A stretch of 64,000 nucleotides of DNA from Tetraselmis striata (Eukaryota > Chlorophyta > Chlorodendrophyceae > Chlorodendrales > Chlorodendraceae): positions 186,001 through 250,000 of the forward strand of contig VCJN01002673.1 of assembly GCA_006384855.1 (NCBI GenBank), written 5' to 3'. Each line of letters begins with the position of its first letter. Positions within the stretch are counted from its first letter, which is position 1. Positions 10,858 through 21,715 of the stretch are shown one piece after another. The translations under genes and the position numbers were made by a program. A model generated the notes under the pieces. The model did not search any database, was not told where the DNA came from, and saw only the letters and a program-made list of their open reading frames with translations.

Positions 10858-11409
10858 CTGCTTGTTCTTGTTCTTGCGTGCCCGGGGGACCCTCCGCTTC
10901 GACGATCTCGCTGCCTCCGCCTCCGCCTCCGCCTCCGCCTGCGCCTCCGACTCCGCCTCCGACTCCGCGACCGTCAGTTTCTTACCTCGGCGTTTCTTCA
11001 CTGGCCTCTTCCGCTTCTTGTCATCCGTCAGTGTCTTCACCACCCCGGGAGGCTGTGCCGTCGACGACGCCGCCATGAGCTTCCTTACCTTCGCGTCGGG
11101 ACGCCCCCTGTGCCCAGACACCCACAACAAGCCACAATCGTTTCGCCTTTAAGCGGCTGAGGATGCGGCCTCCTCGGCCACCACGAGTTGCGCCGCTGGC
11201 ACTGTGGAAGCCTTGGCGTTGAGGTGGGCCTTACGGCGCTCCCGGACGAACCCGCGCGCGGCACAAGTTAGCCACGAGTGGGTGCGTGCTAATGTGGAGG
11301 ATGGAGTGTTTTGTTGCGCGCCCACCTTGTCACGCGTTTCCTCATGTCTTTCTCGTCCTCCTCGATGCCGGCGGCGCGGACACGCGAGACAACAAGGCTC
11401 GCCGCCCAC
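10858..11409 (-). CDS. Hypothetical basic, alanine/glutamate-rich C-terminal exons
   Basis: The minus-strand frame at 11130-10858 reads GRPDAKVRKLMAASS, KKRKRPVKKRRGKKL and an alternating EAEAEAEA tract, and ends in RARKNKNKQ. Just 5' (11409-11149) another minus frame reads ETRDKVGAQQNTPSS and GFVRERRKAHLNAKAS. Together they look like the C-terminal exons of a nuclear protein with several lysine-rich localisation-like clusters. I do not recognise the family and do not see the upstream exons. The next recognisable minus-strand gene (14.8-17.2 kb) could be related, but 3 kb of other sequence intervenes. Confidence 0.35.
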
Positions 11410-12037
11410 TTTAGCCCGGGGGGGCGAAGTCGGCCATGGCGTTGTGAGCGGTGAAGGGGGGGGGGGGGGGGGGCGGCCGAGGTGGAGAAACTAACACCCA
11501 GTCGACGACCGCCTTCCGCAGCAGTCAACGACACATCGGAGGCGAGGAGCAGCGCGCCACTACTATTTATATGCACGTATTGTCAAGAGCTAGTCGGTGC
11601 GGCATTGTGTCGGTGTAATTTCGCAATGTTTATTGTTGAAGTAGCACGGCGTAATGGATACGGCGAGTGAATCCGGGATAATGTGTGCGGTAGGGCGCGC
11701 GTATATGTGCGCGACGAATGTGCGCGCGCAGCGTTGTGCGGCGGTGTGCGGCGGTGTGCGGCGGTGTGCACCGATGTTAATATAGTGTGAATATTATATC
11801 GGCCGTAGACGATCAGGTCTGGCAGCACCGCCCGTGCTTGTAAATAAGCGACAATGGATCTAGTCTCCCGCTAGTCTGTGCACCGCCAGTGCACTCCGCA
11901 AGCCTCGCCTCCATCCGCGTCGGAACCGGTAGTAAGTGTTGTTGTGTGCGCACATCGTGACAACATTACACGGTGGCAATTGCAATTAGCGGTGGATAAT
12001 GTGAAGGCGTTTTCGAAATCGACAGAGAATGAGGCGG

Positions 12038-12290
12038 TGCTGGCGGAGTGCATTGGCGGTGCATAGAATAGCGTGTTGCTGGGGTTTTGGCTGCATCGGA
12101 CGCCGTATTCCCACCCATCCGGCACGGAATGTCCGGTTTTCACACATTTGCGTGTGAATATATATAGTGTGAATATTACGTACGCGTCTTTTACGCTGGG
12201 TGGATGGGCATCCGGCGTCCGATGCACCCCGAATCTCACCAACACGCTACTCTACGCACCCCCAACGCACTCCGCCAGCCCCGCCTCTTT
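12038..12290. mobile_element. Foldback element with arms of about 95 bp
   Basis: The left arm is GGCGGAGTGCATTGG...GCATCGGACGCCG...CCCACCCATCCGG. The right arm, read in reverse, is GGCGGAGTGCGTTGG...GCATCGGACGCCGG...CCCATCCACCC. The arms are about 95 bp and about 80% alike by eye, around a spacer of about 65 bp containing GTGTGAATAT-type AT-rich DNA. The minus-strand ORF across it is an artefact. No target-site duplication could be fixed. Confidence 0.65.
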
Positions 12291-12383
12291 CCGCGCAGGT
12301 CCTACGTTCCATTGTATGTATATACATACGTACATGTACTGCTCCGAAACCAGCCCAAACTTAATGAGTGCACAAGTGTAAAT

Positions 12384-12417
12384 GGGGGGGGGGGGGGGGG
12401 GGGTGGGGGGGGGGGGG
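12384..12417. repeat. Poly-G run (34 nt, one T)
   Basis: 20 G, one T, then 13 G. A second, uninterrupted 25-nt poly-G lies at 12518-12542, after CGGGCCGACC direct repeats. Both are among the longest homopolymers of the window. Confidence 0.9.
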
Positions 12418-13314
12418 ATGTGGCGGCGGGGCATCCACTCACACATACCCCGGCGATGCATGACAGATATTACATGCCGTGGCGGGTCGGCGGGCCGACC
12501 CGGCGGGCCGACCCGGCGGGGGGGGGGGGGGGGGGGGGGGGGCGTCTATTCAACTACACGTGCGACAGTGTCGTTTCGTGGAGCAGTATATGTGCCCGGC
12601 CTCATTTATACCGCCCCCTACCTGCGCTGCATGGTCCACCCCTACGAATTACTTAGCACAAACCGCCATTACTTAATAGGAACCTAGCACAGCCAGGCTT
12701 ATATGCCCGCTTTGCCGATCAACTTCTACGCACTTTCCGTCCCTCAACCGCCGGACATGGGGGTTAAGCCGCCAGCCTCGGCAGTTGCTTAGCCAGACTT
12801 GGCATCCCGTACCGTGTCCATGGCTTCGGAGCTCTGCCGCCGGCACACGCCGAGTCCGGCGCTTGCTGCCGCGGGGTTGCGCACGCATGCACGCACGGTA
12901 ATACGCCGCCGACGCCGCCACGCTTACTTCCACCACCTTCGCCAGCCGCAGCTTCGCACGCCTTTCCGCCGACATACGAAACGCACGAATCCCCCCCCCC
13001 CCCCCCCGTCCCCGCGTCATGTATATTATATTCGAGGCGACTATGCGGGGCGCAGCACACGCCGCGGCGTGGGTCGGCGGAGCGGCAGGCGGCGGGAGCC
13101 CTAATGGCCGGGCAGTATCCACACCCACACAGGCACCGCCGCTCACCTCCGACGCGGATGAACCGCCTCCCAAAGGAAACATGCCGGTTGGTGGTAAGCC
13201 CAGCAGGCGTGGGGTGCCGGCGCCGGTACTGGTGCGACGGAGCTGTCGCGTCAGGAACCGCACCGCATGTGGAGCAACACATGGCGGTGCCGGCCCCACC
13301 TATGTCTAGGGCCA

Positions 13315-13952
13315 CCTCCTCACAACACCCCGCCACGACGGCGTCGGCCACCGCCGACGGCGCCGTTGCGGGGGGGGACGCCCTGCCAGGCGACGATGAT
13401 GCGCCTGGTGCGCCGCGTCAGGAGGCGGAGGAGGCCGTGGTCGAGGCGACTGATCGGGCTGAGGGGGTTGTCGAGGCGAGCGAGGCTGCGCTCGCGCCAC
13501 CCGCCCCGCAGCCACCTGCGGGACATGCCGACTTGCTCGTCGCCATGTTGACCGGAGCACTACGAGCAGTGGCGGGAGGCGGCCACATGCACTATCATGT
13601 GCGTGTCCTGGCCGGACGCCCGTCATGCGTGGACTGCGGCCAACGGACGGACTGGGAGTGTTGCTGCGACGGCACCCCGGCTTTGTGCGGCCCCAAGTAC
13701 CCATGCATGGCGACCCATCAGCGGGCAGTCCCCTGCCCGACCACGGCCACGGTGAAGGCGGAGTTCCGCCATGTCAGGGACGCGTTCCACGACGCGACTC
13801 GCGCCGCCGTGTGTGAGGCTTCCGAGAAGGCACGCGCGGCTGGTAGGGTGCGCAGGGTGAGGCGGCGGACGGCCCAGGAGCTGAAGGAGAGCGAGACATG
13901 CCGTCAGTGGGGTCGGGCGCAATGTCATTGGGTGGGGCACACGGACGTGTAA
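13315..13952 (+). CDS. Cys-rich ORF, possible piggyBac-type C-terminal zinc ribbon
   Basis: The frame runs through an acidic, Ala/Glu-rich segment (about 13370-13500) into GHADLLVAMLTGALRAV, then VLAGRPSCVDCGQRTDWECC, LCGPKYPCMATHQ and a basic Arg-rich tail ending in a stop at 13950-13952. The order CxxC-x6-C-C...LCx5Cx3H resembles the C-terminal zinc-binding tail of piggyBac (DDE_Tnp_1_7) transposases and their domesticated relatives. No DDE catalytic block is visible upstream. This is therefore at best the 3' end of a piggyBac-like gene, or an unrelated zinc-ribbon protein. The start is not determined. Confidence 0.33.
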
Positions 13953-14244
13953 CACTTGCACTTTGCGCGTACTGCTGGGTTACATCCAAGCGGTGTCACA
14001 CTATGCAACCGGAAAGGCTGCGTTGCTACTGCAAACGATGCTACGCCTCACTCGGTAGCAACCGCTGCCCCGCCCATCCCACTCGGGATGCTGAGAGCAG
14101 CTAAAGGGCACCGGGGGCGGGGCAAGAGGGAGCAGGGCCATTGATTGTGGAAGAGCGGGGACCCGCTTGCATGCCATCGTATTATATCTTGCACAATATC
14201 TGTTGCTGCACTCATATCTCACATCACTAGCTTAGCTATAGTGA

Positions 14245-14676
14245 TCCCCCCCCCCCCCCCCCCCCCGCACCGCGTACGCACAAGCCTGGGTATACGCATC
14301 AACTGCCCGCCGGGATGAGAAACTGGTATTGGTAGTGTGTCTGTGGGGTGGAGGGGGGGCAAAAGAGCTGCCAATTGCTGCCAAGCTGGTGCGTTACATT
14401 GGGGCAGGCGCTGGGCAGACAATTGGGGCTCGCTTCAGAGCATTGTCTAGTGCCTATGCGGCTGCGCCGCCTCCGCCGCATGCAGACTCTCCGGGCTCAC
14501 CAGCACCGCCACCTCAGTCATGCGGCCCTGCATCCCGCAGCCCGCCGCCGCCAGCCAGATCAGAGGTATCCAGAAGCCAGTGCTGGGGTTGTTGCGGCAT
14601 GACCGCATAGTTTTCAGCGGCTGCCGTCCACAGCTTGTAATGCATCCCTTTCCGCCGATTCCGCTGTATGCGCTGT
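14245..14676. other. Non-genic stretch
   Basis: Begins with an approximately 20-nt poly-C (about 14246-14266). It continues with mixed sequence whose ORFs on both strands look like shadows. No gene supported. Confidence 0.45.
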
Positions 14677-14815
14677 CTTGGCGCCGCGCTGCCCCGGCCG
14701 CCGCGCCTTGGCGCCGCGCTGCCCCGGCCGCCGCGCCTTGGCGCCGCGCTGCCCCAGCCGCCGCGCCTTGGCGCCGCGCTGCCCCGGCCGCCGCGCCTTG
14801 GCGCCGCGCTGGGTA
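14677..14815 (-). repeat. GC-rich 30-bp minisatellite, third array
   Basis: About 4.5 copies of a 30-bp unit with CTTGGCGCCGCGCTGCCCC and GGCCGCCGCGC. It is a close relative of the 1.1-kb and 9.4-kb arrays. On the minus strand it lies at the 3' end of the BED/Tudor-like gene, whose last frame runs into it as ARRQGAAAGA repeats. The array may have replaced the natural C-terminus. Confidence 0.85.
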
Positions 14816-14829
14816 TCGAGTCCTCCCCT

Positions 14830-17234
14830 CCCTAGTGAGCGCGTCCACCTGCGCCTTGCGCTCGGGGCCGTCCTCCTCCGTCACCACATTCTGCAACCCC
14901 CACCGCGTGACGAACCACGCAGCTCCTTGCATGCGCTTGTACATGTGCCCAAGCACCGCCTGGGGACGCGAAGCTCCTTCTCGGTCATGATCGCCTTCAC
15001 CCGGGCCTCCTCGAGCAGCGGACCGGCGTTAAGAATGGAAAACGTTTCCATGTGGTGCAAGCAGTCCTCCATGACCCAGCCGGACTGCACAGTCACCTTG
15101 CCTGACCCTGCAGTCATGGAGGGGAATGCCGTCACGCCCACGCCCACGCCCACGCCCGGGGGGGGGGGGGGGGTTACCTTTCGATTCTTGGACACTGCAA
15201 ACGAAGGGCGCAACCCGCGTTCAAAGTTGCTGGGTATCGGGACTAAAGCCTGGCGCCGGTCTTCCTGCTTCATAGCTCGGAATCCAATGTGGCCCTGCAC
15301 GGTGACAAATTTCCTCCAGAAGTCCCTTCCCAAGCCAAAAAAAAACAGGTGGAACGGCGCGAGGGGGAAGAGGTTGACCATGCTGACATAGCCCAGGACC
15401 ACATGCACATGGCACACGCCATGGCAGCCAGTGTTCTGCTTGGCCTCCGCCAGCCGGGTTGTGTTGAACGCACGCCGGGCAAGGTGCGTGATTCACTGGA
15501 CAAGTCATCGCCTTCATGGACGGTTACCAAGCGAGCCTCCCCGTCCGCATCCACAGGGGGGTGCTCCTGGGCAGCCGCCATAGCCTCCACAACCTGCCAC
15601 GCCGACCGGGCGGGTGCGTGTGATTCCATACAACCGCAGTTGAGTGGTGCCACCAGCACGCAGGCCGGGCCCACTCACCTCTGAACGCAGAAGGCCCACA
15701 ATGTCCCCGTCCTCGAAAACAGCGCGCCACTGGGTCGCCCCGCCGTAGTCCTCCAACACCCACTCGGTAACGACGCCGGTTATCACGCCGTAGTGCCATA
15801 CTCCCCGGAACTTCTTGGCGATGACCTTCATGTAGAAGTCGCCGGGATCGCCTTTCCATATCACGCCCTCATCGCGGGTTCCACGCCCGCCGGCGGCCAC
15901 GCAGGCGCGTCGATGTCCATACCGTCTTCGCCAACGGGGTCCTCCCCCACGCCCATCACATCGTCCACCTTCGAGCCGCCGTCGTCCGAGACCGGCGCCG
16001 GCGGGCCGTTTCCGACGGCTGCAGCTACTCCTGCTGCCGCCCCTGTTGTTGCTGCTGCTGCTGCTGCCGCCCCTGCTGCTGTTGCTTGTGATAAGGCGGC
16101 CTTGCGGCGCAACTTAGCCGCACGCTTCAACGAGTGGCTACAGTTCGGGAATTTTAGGAAGTGCCGCTCTCGCGCCATCTTATCACATGTGCCCGTCACG
16201 TTGCCCCGGCAGTGCTTGCATGAGTACACGCCATCCTTCGACACACTCGCTATCCATCCCTTTGCCGGCATGCCTGCTGCCGCGCGCGGGGGGCGGGGGG
16301 GGAGGGGGGGGGGGGTTGAGAGTTGGGGTGGATGTAGCCCACCACCGGCAGGCAACACAGATGCGAGTGCGCGGCTGTCCGCGCTTGATTCAACGGTGAG
16401 CGGCGGTGACCGTGAGGCGACCCCGTACTTCATGCGCGTGCTGGGGCGTTACACAATCATCAGCAGTTAGGGCGGCTGCATTAAAACGCGCACCTACGAA
16501 CACCACCTACCGCCTACCACCTACCGTACCACCTACATCCGCCCACACCTCCGCCCGTCGTGCCGCACATCGCCGCACACCGCGGGGTCAGCGGTCAGCG
16601 ATGTGCGGTCAGCGATGTGCGGCGATGTGCAATGAGTGCGTACATCCGCCTGTACTTAGCCCGGGTGCTCCGCATCGGCGGGCGACACGCGAGCCCGCGT
16701 GCGCATATCAATTTGATGAAATTATGGAAACGAGAAATTCATATAGTACTTTACAGGTCGCGCGCGATAGTCGTCGCTACTGGGTATGAAATCCACGTCC
16801 CTCGTCCGTCCCGTATCGTCCCCGTATGTCGTCGTTCGTCACCAGTAGGGCACATTTACGTCACATCTGAATCTCACAGTGAGGACCCTGATGCCGCTCG
16901 TCTCGTTTGGGTTTCTATTCCCACTCGTCTGCCTACACCTCGAGCGGTCCTAGATTACACCGCTTCTACACGGAACCCTAACCAAACTCGCTAGATCTGG
17001 CCGTATCACGCGTCGAGCAGGCAGGCGGCTACTGTACGCTCCCACTCGTCTGCCTACACCTCGAGTGGTCCTAGATTACACCGCTTCTACAGGGAACCCT
17101 AACCGAACTCGCTAGATCTGGCCGTGTCACGCGTCGAGCAGGCAGGCAGCTACTGTATGCGCGCGCAACTCACCTGGGGTGGCGTCGTCCCTGTCTTCCT
17201 TGTCCTTGGCAGGCTCGTTCTTCTTCGGCGCCAT
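14830..17234 (-). CDS. BED-like zinc finger plus Tudor-like module protein, probably transposon-derived
   Basis: The start ATG is at 17234-17232 (MAPKKNEPAKDKEDRDDAT). Exon 1 ends at a CAG|GTGAGT donor (17174). An acceptor GCAG at 16274 restores phase (T-P-G-M-P-A-K). Exon 2 reads KGWIASVSKDGVYSCKHC, then CDKMARERHFLKFPNCSH, a BED-type CxxC...HxxxxxxC arrangement. An Ala-rich linker and acidic tail follow. In another frame 15860-15670 encodes GDFYMKVIAKKFRGVWHYGV...WRAVFEDGDIVGLL, like the PTM/DIR17-type Tudor module. Further frames give NLFPLAPFHLFFFGLGRDFW (about 15370) and AVLGHMYKRMQGAAWFVTRW (about 14940) with a frame change. BED fingers are typical of DNA transposases. The catalytic core is not seen, so this is a truncated or decayed transposase gene or a domesticated derivative. 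Confidence 0.5.
15159..15176. repeat. Poly-G tract within predicted intron
   Basis: About 17 G preceded by (CCCACG)n microrepeats. It lies just 3' of a donor-like AAG|GTAACC on the minus strand in the BED/Tudor-like gene, so it is probably intronic. Confidence 0.6.
16922..17160 (+). repeat. 121-bp tandem duplication
   Basis: CTCGTCTGCCTACACCTCGAG starts at about 16925 and again about 121 bp later. The two units also share CCTAGATTACACCGCTTCTA, ACTCGCTAGATCTGGCC and CACGCGTCGAGCAGGCAGGC, with few substitutions. It lies inside the long first intron (16274-17173) of the BED/Tudor-like gene. Confidence 0.9.
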
Positions 17235-17397
17235 TCTGGCGGTAGGTAGGTTGACGCGGTAGATGAGCGGGTTTCTTGGTGGGAAGCGGTGACGGAGAGG
17301 TGGAAATGACGTGGTTTCTGTCTGCCGCCGCTCTGACCCTTGCTGGACCAACGGCGCGCGTGTATCTCGTGTACCTCGTCGTCGTCACCAGGTTCAT

Positions 17398-17409
17398 GTA
17401 TTTTGCACC
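17398..17409 (+). repeat. Candidate left terminal repeat of the DUF7869-like element
   Basis: GTATTTTGCACCG here is mirrored by CGGTGCAAAATA near 21994-22005, with another CGGTGCAAAAT just before it at about 21965-21976. These lie outside the two ends of the 17.7-21.7 kb transposase gene in inverted orientation. No target-site duplication is certain. It is offered as a candidate only. Confidence 0.3.
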
Positions 17410-17763
17410 GCGACGAATATACAAGGCTAGCTACTGCGACTTTATATTACTATTACTGGAAGATAAAATATTCCCTACTCGAGAGTCATAACGGTACGAG
17501 AGTACATTGGCGTGGCAATAATATTCCTTCATGGGATGATATATTCCTTGGATTAGATTCGAGTGTACTTACTAGTATAGAACTATTACCGACATACGAA
17601 GGAAACACAAATAATACGGTATTTGAGTCATCAATTATTTTGACCTGTAGCTGGATATTATGCACCCCGGTCAACGGCCCGTTCGAGAACGGTCATCGGC
17701 CGTCACTCTTCCTCACCACAGATCACAGTCCTTCACCCCCCCTCTCCACTCGCCCCGCGCTGC

Positions 17764-20700
17764 ATGGCGGCGGTCGAAAGCATGGCCTCTTCTCCAGGAT
17801 CCGGCGCGTCGGACACTACAGTTACATTACCGCAGCGGGTACTCGTGTGATTGCGACGCGCGTGCGAGTGATCGTAAGGAGCCTGAGAAAAGGAAGTACA
17901 CGTGGGGCAAGGGCTCCGATGAGGTCGCCGAAAGCGATAATGGCAAGGTCTCGTCTCTGATCAGCAAGCGCACCTCTCGCGATTGTATCCGCCTCATGCT
18001 CGCCAAGGAGGCTAGCGAGCAGTCGCCATGCTGTTCGCGCAAGTGCGTGCACAAGCTATACACACAGTGCGGAGAGGCCCGCGTTGATGCCGTGTTGGAC
18101 CGTGCGTTGACCGTATACTCTGGCAATCAGAACCGCTCCTTTGACCGGCTCGCTCAGGTTCTCAGGGGTGGCTACGAGTCGGCATCCGACAAGTTCGATT
18201 ACATGTTTGATCACGGTGGCTACTTGCGCTCTTTCGACCATCGGGGCCCCATCTACACGTGTGGCCGTGCGTGGGAGGCCTTGCATCAGGTCTCGAAACA
18301 CAGACGTCTCGTGATCCAGCGGTCGGTGGTGGATAACGAACCCACGTACATCAGGCAGCGCAAGCAATACGAGAGCAGACAAACCGGACCGAGGGAGCAT
18401 GTGCGCATGTTTCTCGAGCACTTCTTCTCGGATGACCTCTGTCACGTCGAGATCATGCCTTTTCATGACGGAAACAGCGAGACCTTCAAGAAGCACCTAC
18501 CTCCCTGGATGACCAAGATTTGCGTCTACTACTACTACAAGTCGTGGGCCGAGGACGACAACGCCATTCTCCGTGGTGAGGCCCATTTTGTCCCACTGAT
18601 GACATACCGTTTTGTCCCGCTGACGACAGACCGTTTCGTCCCGCTAATGACAAACCGTTTCGTCCCGCTGAGGACAAACCGTTTTGTCCCGCTGATGACA
18701 TACCGTTTTGTCCCGCTGATGATAGACCGTTTTGTCCCGCTAATTACATACCGTTTTTGTCCCGCTGATGACAAACCGTTTCGTCCCGTTGATGACAAAC
18801 CGTTTCGTCCCACTGATGACAAACCGTTTTGTCCCGCTGATGACAAACCGTTTTGTCCCGCTGATGACATACCGTTTTGTCCCACTGATGACAAACCGTT
18901 TTCGTCCCACTGATGACATACCGTTTTGTCCCGCTAATTACAGACCGTTTCGTCCCGCTGATGACAAACCGTTTTCGTCCCACTGATAACAAACCGTTTC
19001 GTCCCACTGACGACAGATCGTTTCGTCCCAATGATGACACACCGTTTCGTCCCTCCTTTACAAACCGTTTCGTCCCGCTATCGCCAGAACGTTTAGTCCC
19101 ACCGACGCCGGACCGATTTCGTCCCACTGATGACAGAACGTTTCGCACCGCTCATGGCATACCGTTTCGTCCCACCGACCACAAAAGTATTTGTCCCACA
19201 TAAGTAGCCGATATCGTCCCACTGCAGAGAGAACGTCTTGTCCCACTGCTGAGAGACGGTTTTGTCCCACTACTGACATACTGTTTCGTCACACTGATGA
19301 CAGATTGTTTCGCCATGCTGATTACAGAATTATTCACCCACTACCGATATAATTATTTCGACCCACTTTAGACCGAACTTTTCTGTCTCGCATTATGAGA
19401 CCTTATTTGTATACCGACCTATCATGCCCCTGCCCCTTTGTAGATTTGGCTACCGAGAGCGAAGTGAAGCTCGCATCGTTCGACACTTTCCGCCGGACTT
19501 GGAAGGAAGACTTCCCGGATGTCACCACGCCGAAGGTAAAGCGATTCAGCCACTGTCCCATATGCGCGGCGGGCAAAGCACTCAGAGACCAAGCTCGCGA
19601 GATTTGCACAAAGGACATGACGCCAGAGGAACGTCAAGTGCACCGTCAACATCAGCAGCTGGTGAGGCGTCAGGTCAGAGCTGAGCAGAAGGTACACCTC
19701 GAGAGAGTGCGCCAGGAACGAAGGGATCTGAACAACGCCGTCTTCCAGTCGCGCCTTGGCCATGGAAATTTCTCCTTCTTCGAAATTGATAGCATGGACT
19801 CCGCGAAGACCCTGCTGCCTCACTGGGTTCGCATCCCCAAGACTGTGAAGCCCGACATGCTCCTCAAGTACCACCTCACCTGTGTGAAGTACGACGGATA
19901 CCGCCCGGACGACATCTACTACTACACCAACACCATCCCCTACGATTCGTCCACGACGTGCACTCTGATATGGATCACGATCATGAAGGTGAGCTCGTTA
20001 GCCTCCCGATAGGTTCGCCGTGGTTGTCCGGTAGCCATGGACTGATGAAATCTTGTCTGCGATGCAGGAAATTCAACACCGTGGTAGAAAGATTCCGTAC
20101 ATCAGAATCCAGATGGACAACACCGTCAGGGAGAACAAGAATAGGAACGTGGCGGCCCTCTGCAATTGGCTTGTGTCTATCGGCATCTGCGACGTCATTC
20201 ATTTGGTCTTCTTGCCTGTCGGGCACACTCACGAACGGGTTGACCAGATCTTCAGCCGCATCAGTCTTGCGCTATCTCGCAGCTCCGCCTACACAATCGA
20301 GGCCTTTCTTGACTTGGTGGCGAAGGCATTCTCGCCCACTCCGGAGATTGCTGAGCTCTCACTCTCCCTCGACTTCTCTGAGTGGTTAAGGCCCCATTTC
20401 CAAGACCACATTCAGGACATCAGTAAGCGGCACAAATTCGAGTTCACCCGTGACGACGCCGCCGCGTCTGGCGGCTCGTTGCGCACCGCCTTGTGGTCCA
20501 ACACACCGCTTTCTGAGCCCGTGCAGATCTTGAAGAGCGCGCCAACTGGGACGCCCGAGATTCGTGCGGGCCGGCCCCTTTTGTACGCTCTCTGCGACAA
20601 AAAGAAGCCCGACGCGGTGAAGGTCCAGAGGTACTTGGATGATTTCAAGAAGGTCAGGTCGTACATCACGGATCTGGCGGTCCAGTGGCACTTCTCCCCA

Positions 20701-21715
20701 GTCGAGCGCGAGAGCTGGAAGAATCTGCTCGACGACTTGGATGAGATGCAAACTGCTCCTTCGGCAGCTTTCTCCGGGTTCTGGCCGCAACGGAAAGAGG
20801 AAGTTGACGACTTCTTGCGCGAGCACGGGCAGACCGCGCCTGCTGAGGCACGTCACACGATGGCTACCAACGTAGACCTCAACAATGCCGAAGCCGCTCG
20901 CGTTGAAGCCGAGGTTCGTGCTCAAGTGCTTCAAGATGACAGCGCCTTCCGGGGAGTTCACGCCGGCGCCAAGGAGAGGCTTCATGACAACACATCGCCC
21001 AGCGATGCAAAGGGCTCGAACCTCGTTGTCATCGACGTCTCCGATGTGAGTCCCATTGTTTGTCATTTTTGTCCTTTACGGGACAAAACAATTTGGTTCA
21101 TCTACCTTGCTTGTTATTTTGTCCCAACTGGGACAAAAATGGCGTGGCGTCTCGCTCGGGACTAACATAGCTCGCGGTCTTGGTCATCGTTAGGTGCATG
21201 AGGAAGACAAGTGTCCTGAAACTCTTGGTGATTGGGAGTCGAGATTCGTCATCGGGCTTGTGAAGTCGCGCGAGACTACCGAAGACACGTTGACCGTGGC
21301 CGTATACGAGCCCTTCCATGCCGATGCAAAGGGCAAACCCCTCATGCCCCTATGGTTGTACGCGCAGACAAAAGGAGGGAAGAAGCCAGTTGACACAAGC
21401 TGGGAGAAGTGCCTGACGCTTCCTTGGAAGCTTGTTGAAGCCGTCCCCCTATCGTACGCGAAGGCCATCCACGACGCGTCGGGAAGTCGAGAGGTGTTCA
21501 ACGAGGACGGCACCATGGTCAGAAAGAAGTGGTACGGTAAAAGCGTCCGAGTCGTGAAGACATATGCGCAAACTGGGTGGCAAATCAGCCAGCCACGAAA
21601 CAACTGCGTCCACGTCATGTCAACCACCCCAGCGCAACGCAAACCCGGCGGAGTCGTCAAGTTTAACGCAGCCACGAAGAAGGACTTGCTTGAGTTGGGG
21701 ATGCTCAACGAATAA
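17764..21715 (+). CDS. DUF7869-like putative DDE transposase, five-exon gene
   Basis: Predicted exons: 17764-17838, 17879-18575, 19444-19988, 20068-21045, 21194-21715; all introns are GT-AG and in phase. An alternative start is 17660, which makes the first two exons one frame. Order of motifs: CCSRKCVHKL Cys motif; PREHVRMFLEHFF; LPPWMTKICVYYYYKSW; FSHCPICAAGKALRD; FFEIDSMDSAKTLLPH (Asp at about 19788); RIQMDNTVRENKNR (Asp at about 20116); FLPVGHTHERVDQIFSRIS (Glu at about 20233); and a C-terminal LGDWESRFVIGLV domain. The three acidic residues in an RNase-H-like order are a plausible DDE/DDD triad (inference). The QMDN...ENKNR...GHTHE..DQ signature is what I know from DUF7869-type transposase-like proteins. 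No in-frame stop is seen, so the gene may be functional. A decayed paralogue lies at 28502-35764. Confidence 0.72.
18594..19290 (+). repeat. 24-bp minisatellite inside a transposase intron, about 30 copies
   Basis: The unit is close to ACCGTTTTGTCCCGCTGATG plus ACAA. Around 30 copies occur, regular up to about 19000 and then increasingly diverged (CCACTGATGAC, CCACCGACGCC). The array sits wholly within the intron 18576-19443, whose donor (CGTG|GTGAGG) and acceptor (TTTGTAG) join R-D-L-A-T-E in phase. Adjacent copies have no unique spacers, so it is not CRISPR-like. The word TTTGTCCC and its complement recur outside the array (21074-21138 and 21791-21812). Confidence 0.92.
21116..21138. repeat. 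Perfect short palindrome TTTTGTCCC-AACT-GGGACAAAA
   Basis: Nine-base arms around a 4-nt loop in the last intron of the DUF7869-like gene. Similar but imperfect pairs lie at about 21074-21088 and, 3' of the stop, at about 21791-21812 (CTTGTCCCATTTTGGACAAAAT). The arms are the same word as in the intronic 24-bp array. They could be transposase-binding sites; this is inference. Confidence 0.7.

Noticed and set aside
12673-13351. Two long overlapping minus-strand ORFs (208 and 195 codons)
   Set aside because: GC-rich shadow frames opposite the plus-strand Cys-rich ORF region; neither has recognisable motifs or supported splice signals.
18594-19290. CRISPR-like array
   Set aside because: The 24-bp units are directly adjacent with no unique spacers, and the array lies in an intron of a eukaryotic transposase gene.
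20386-21066. 226-codon minus-strand ORF opposite the DUF7869-like gene
   Set aside because: Shadow of the real plus-strand exon, which has conserved motifs, in-phase introns and a homolog elsewhere in the window.
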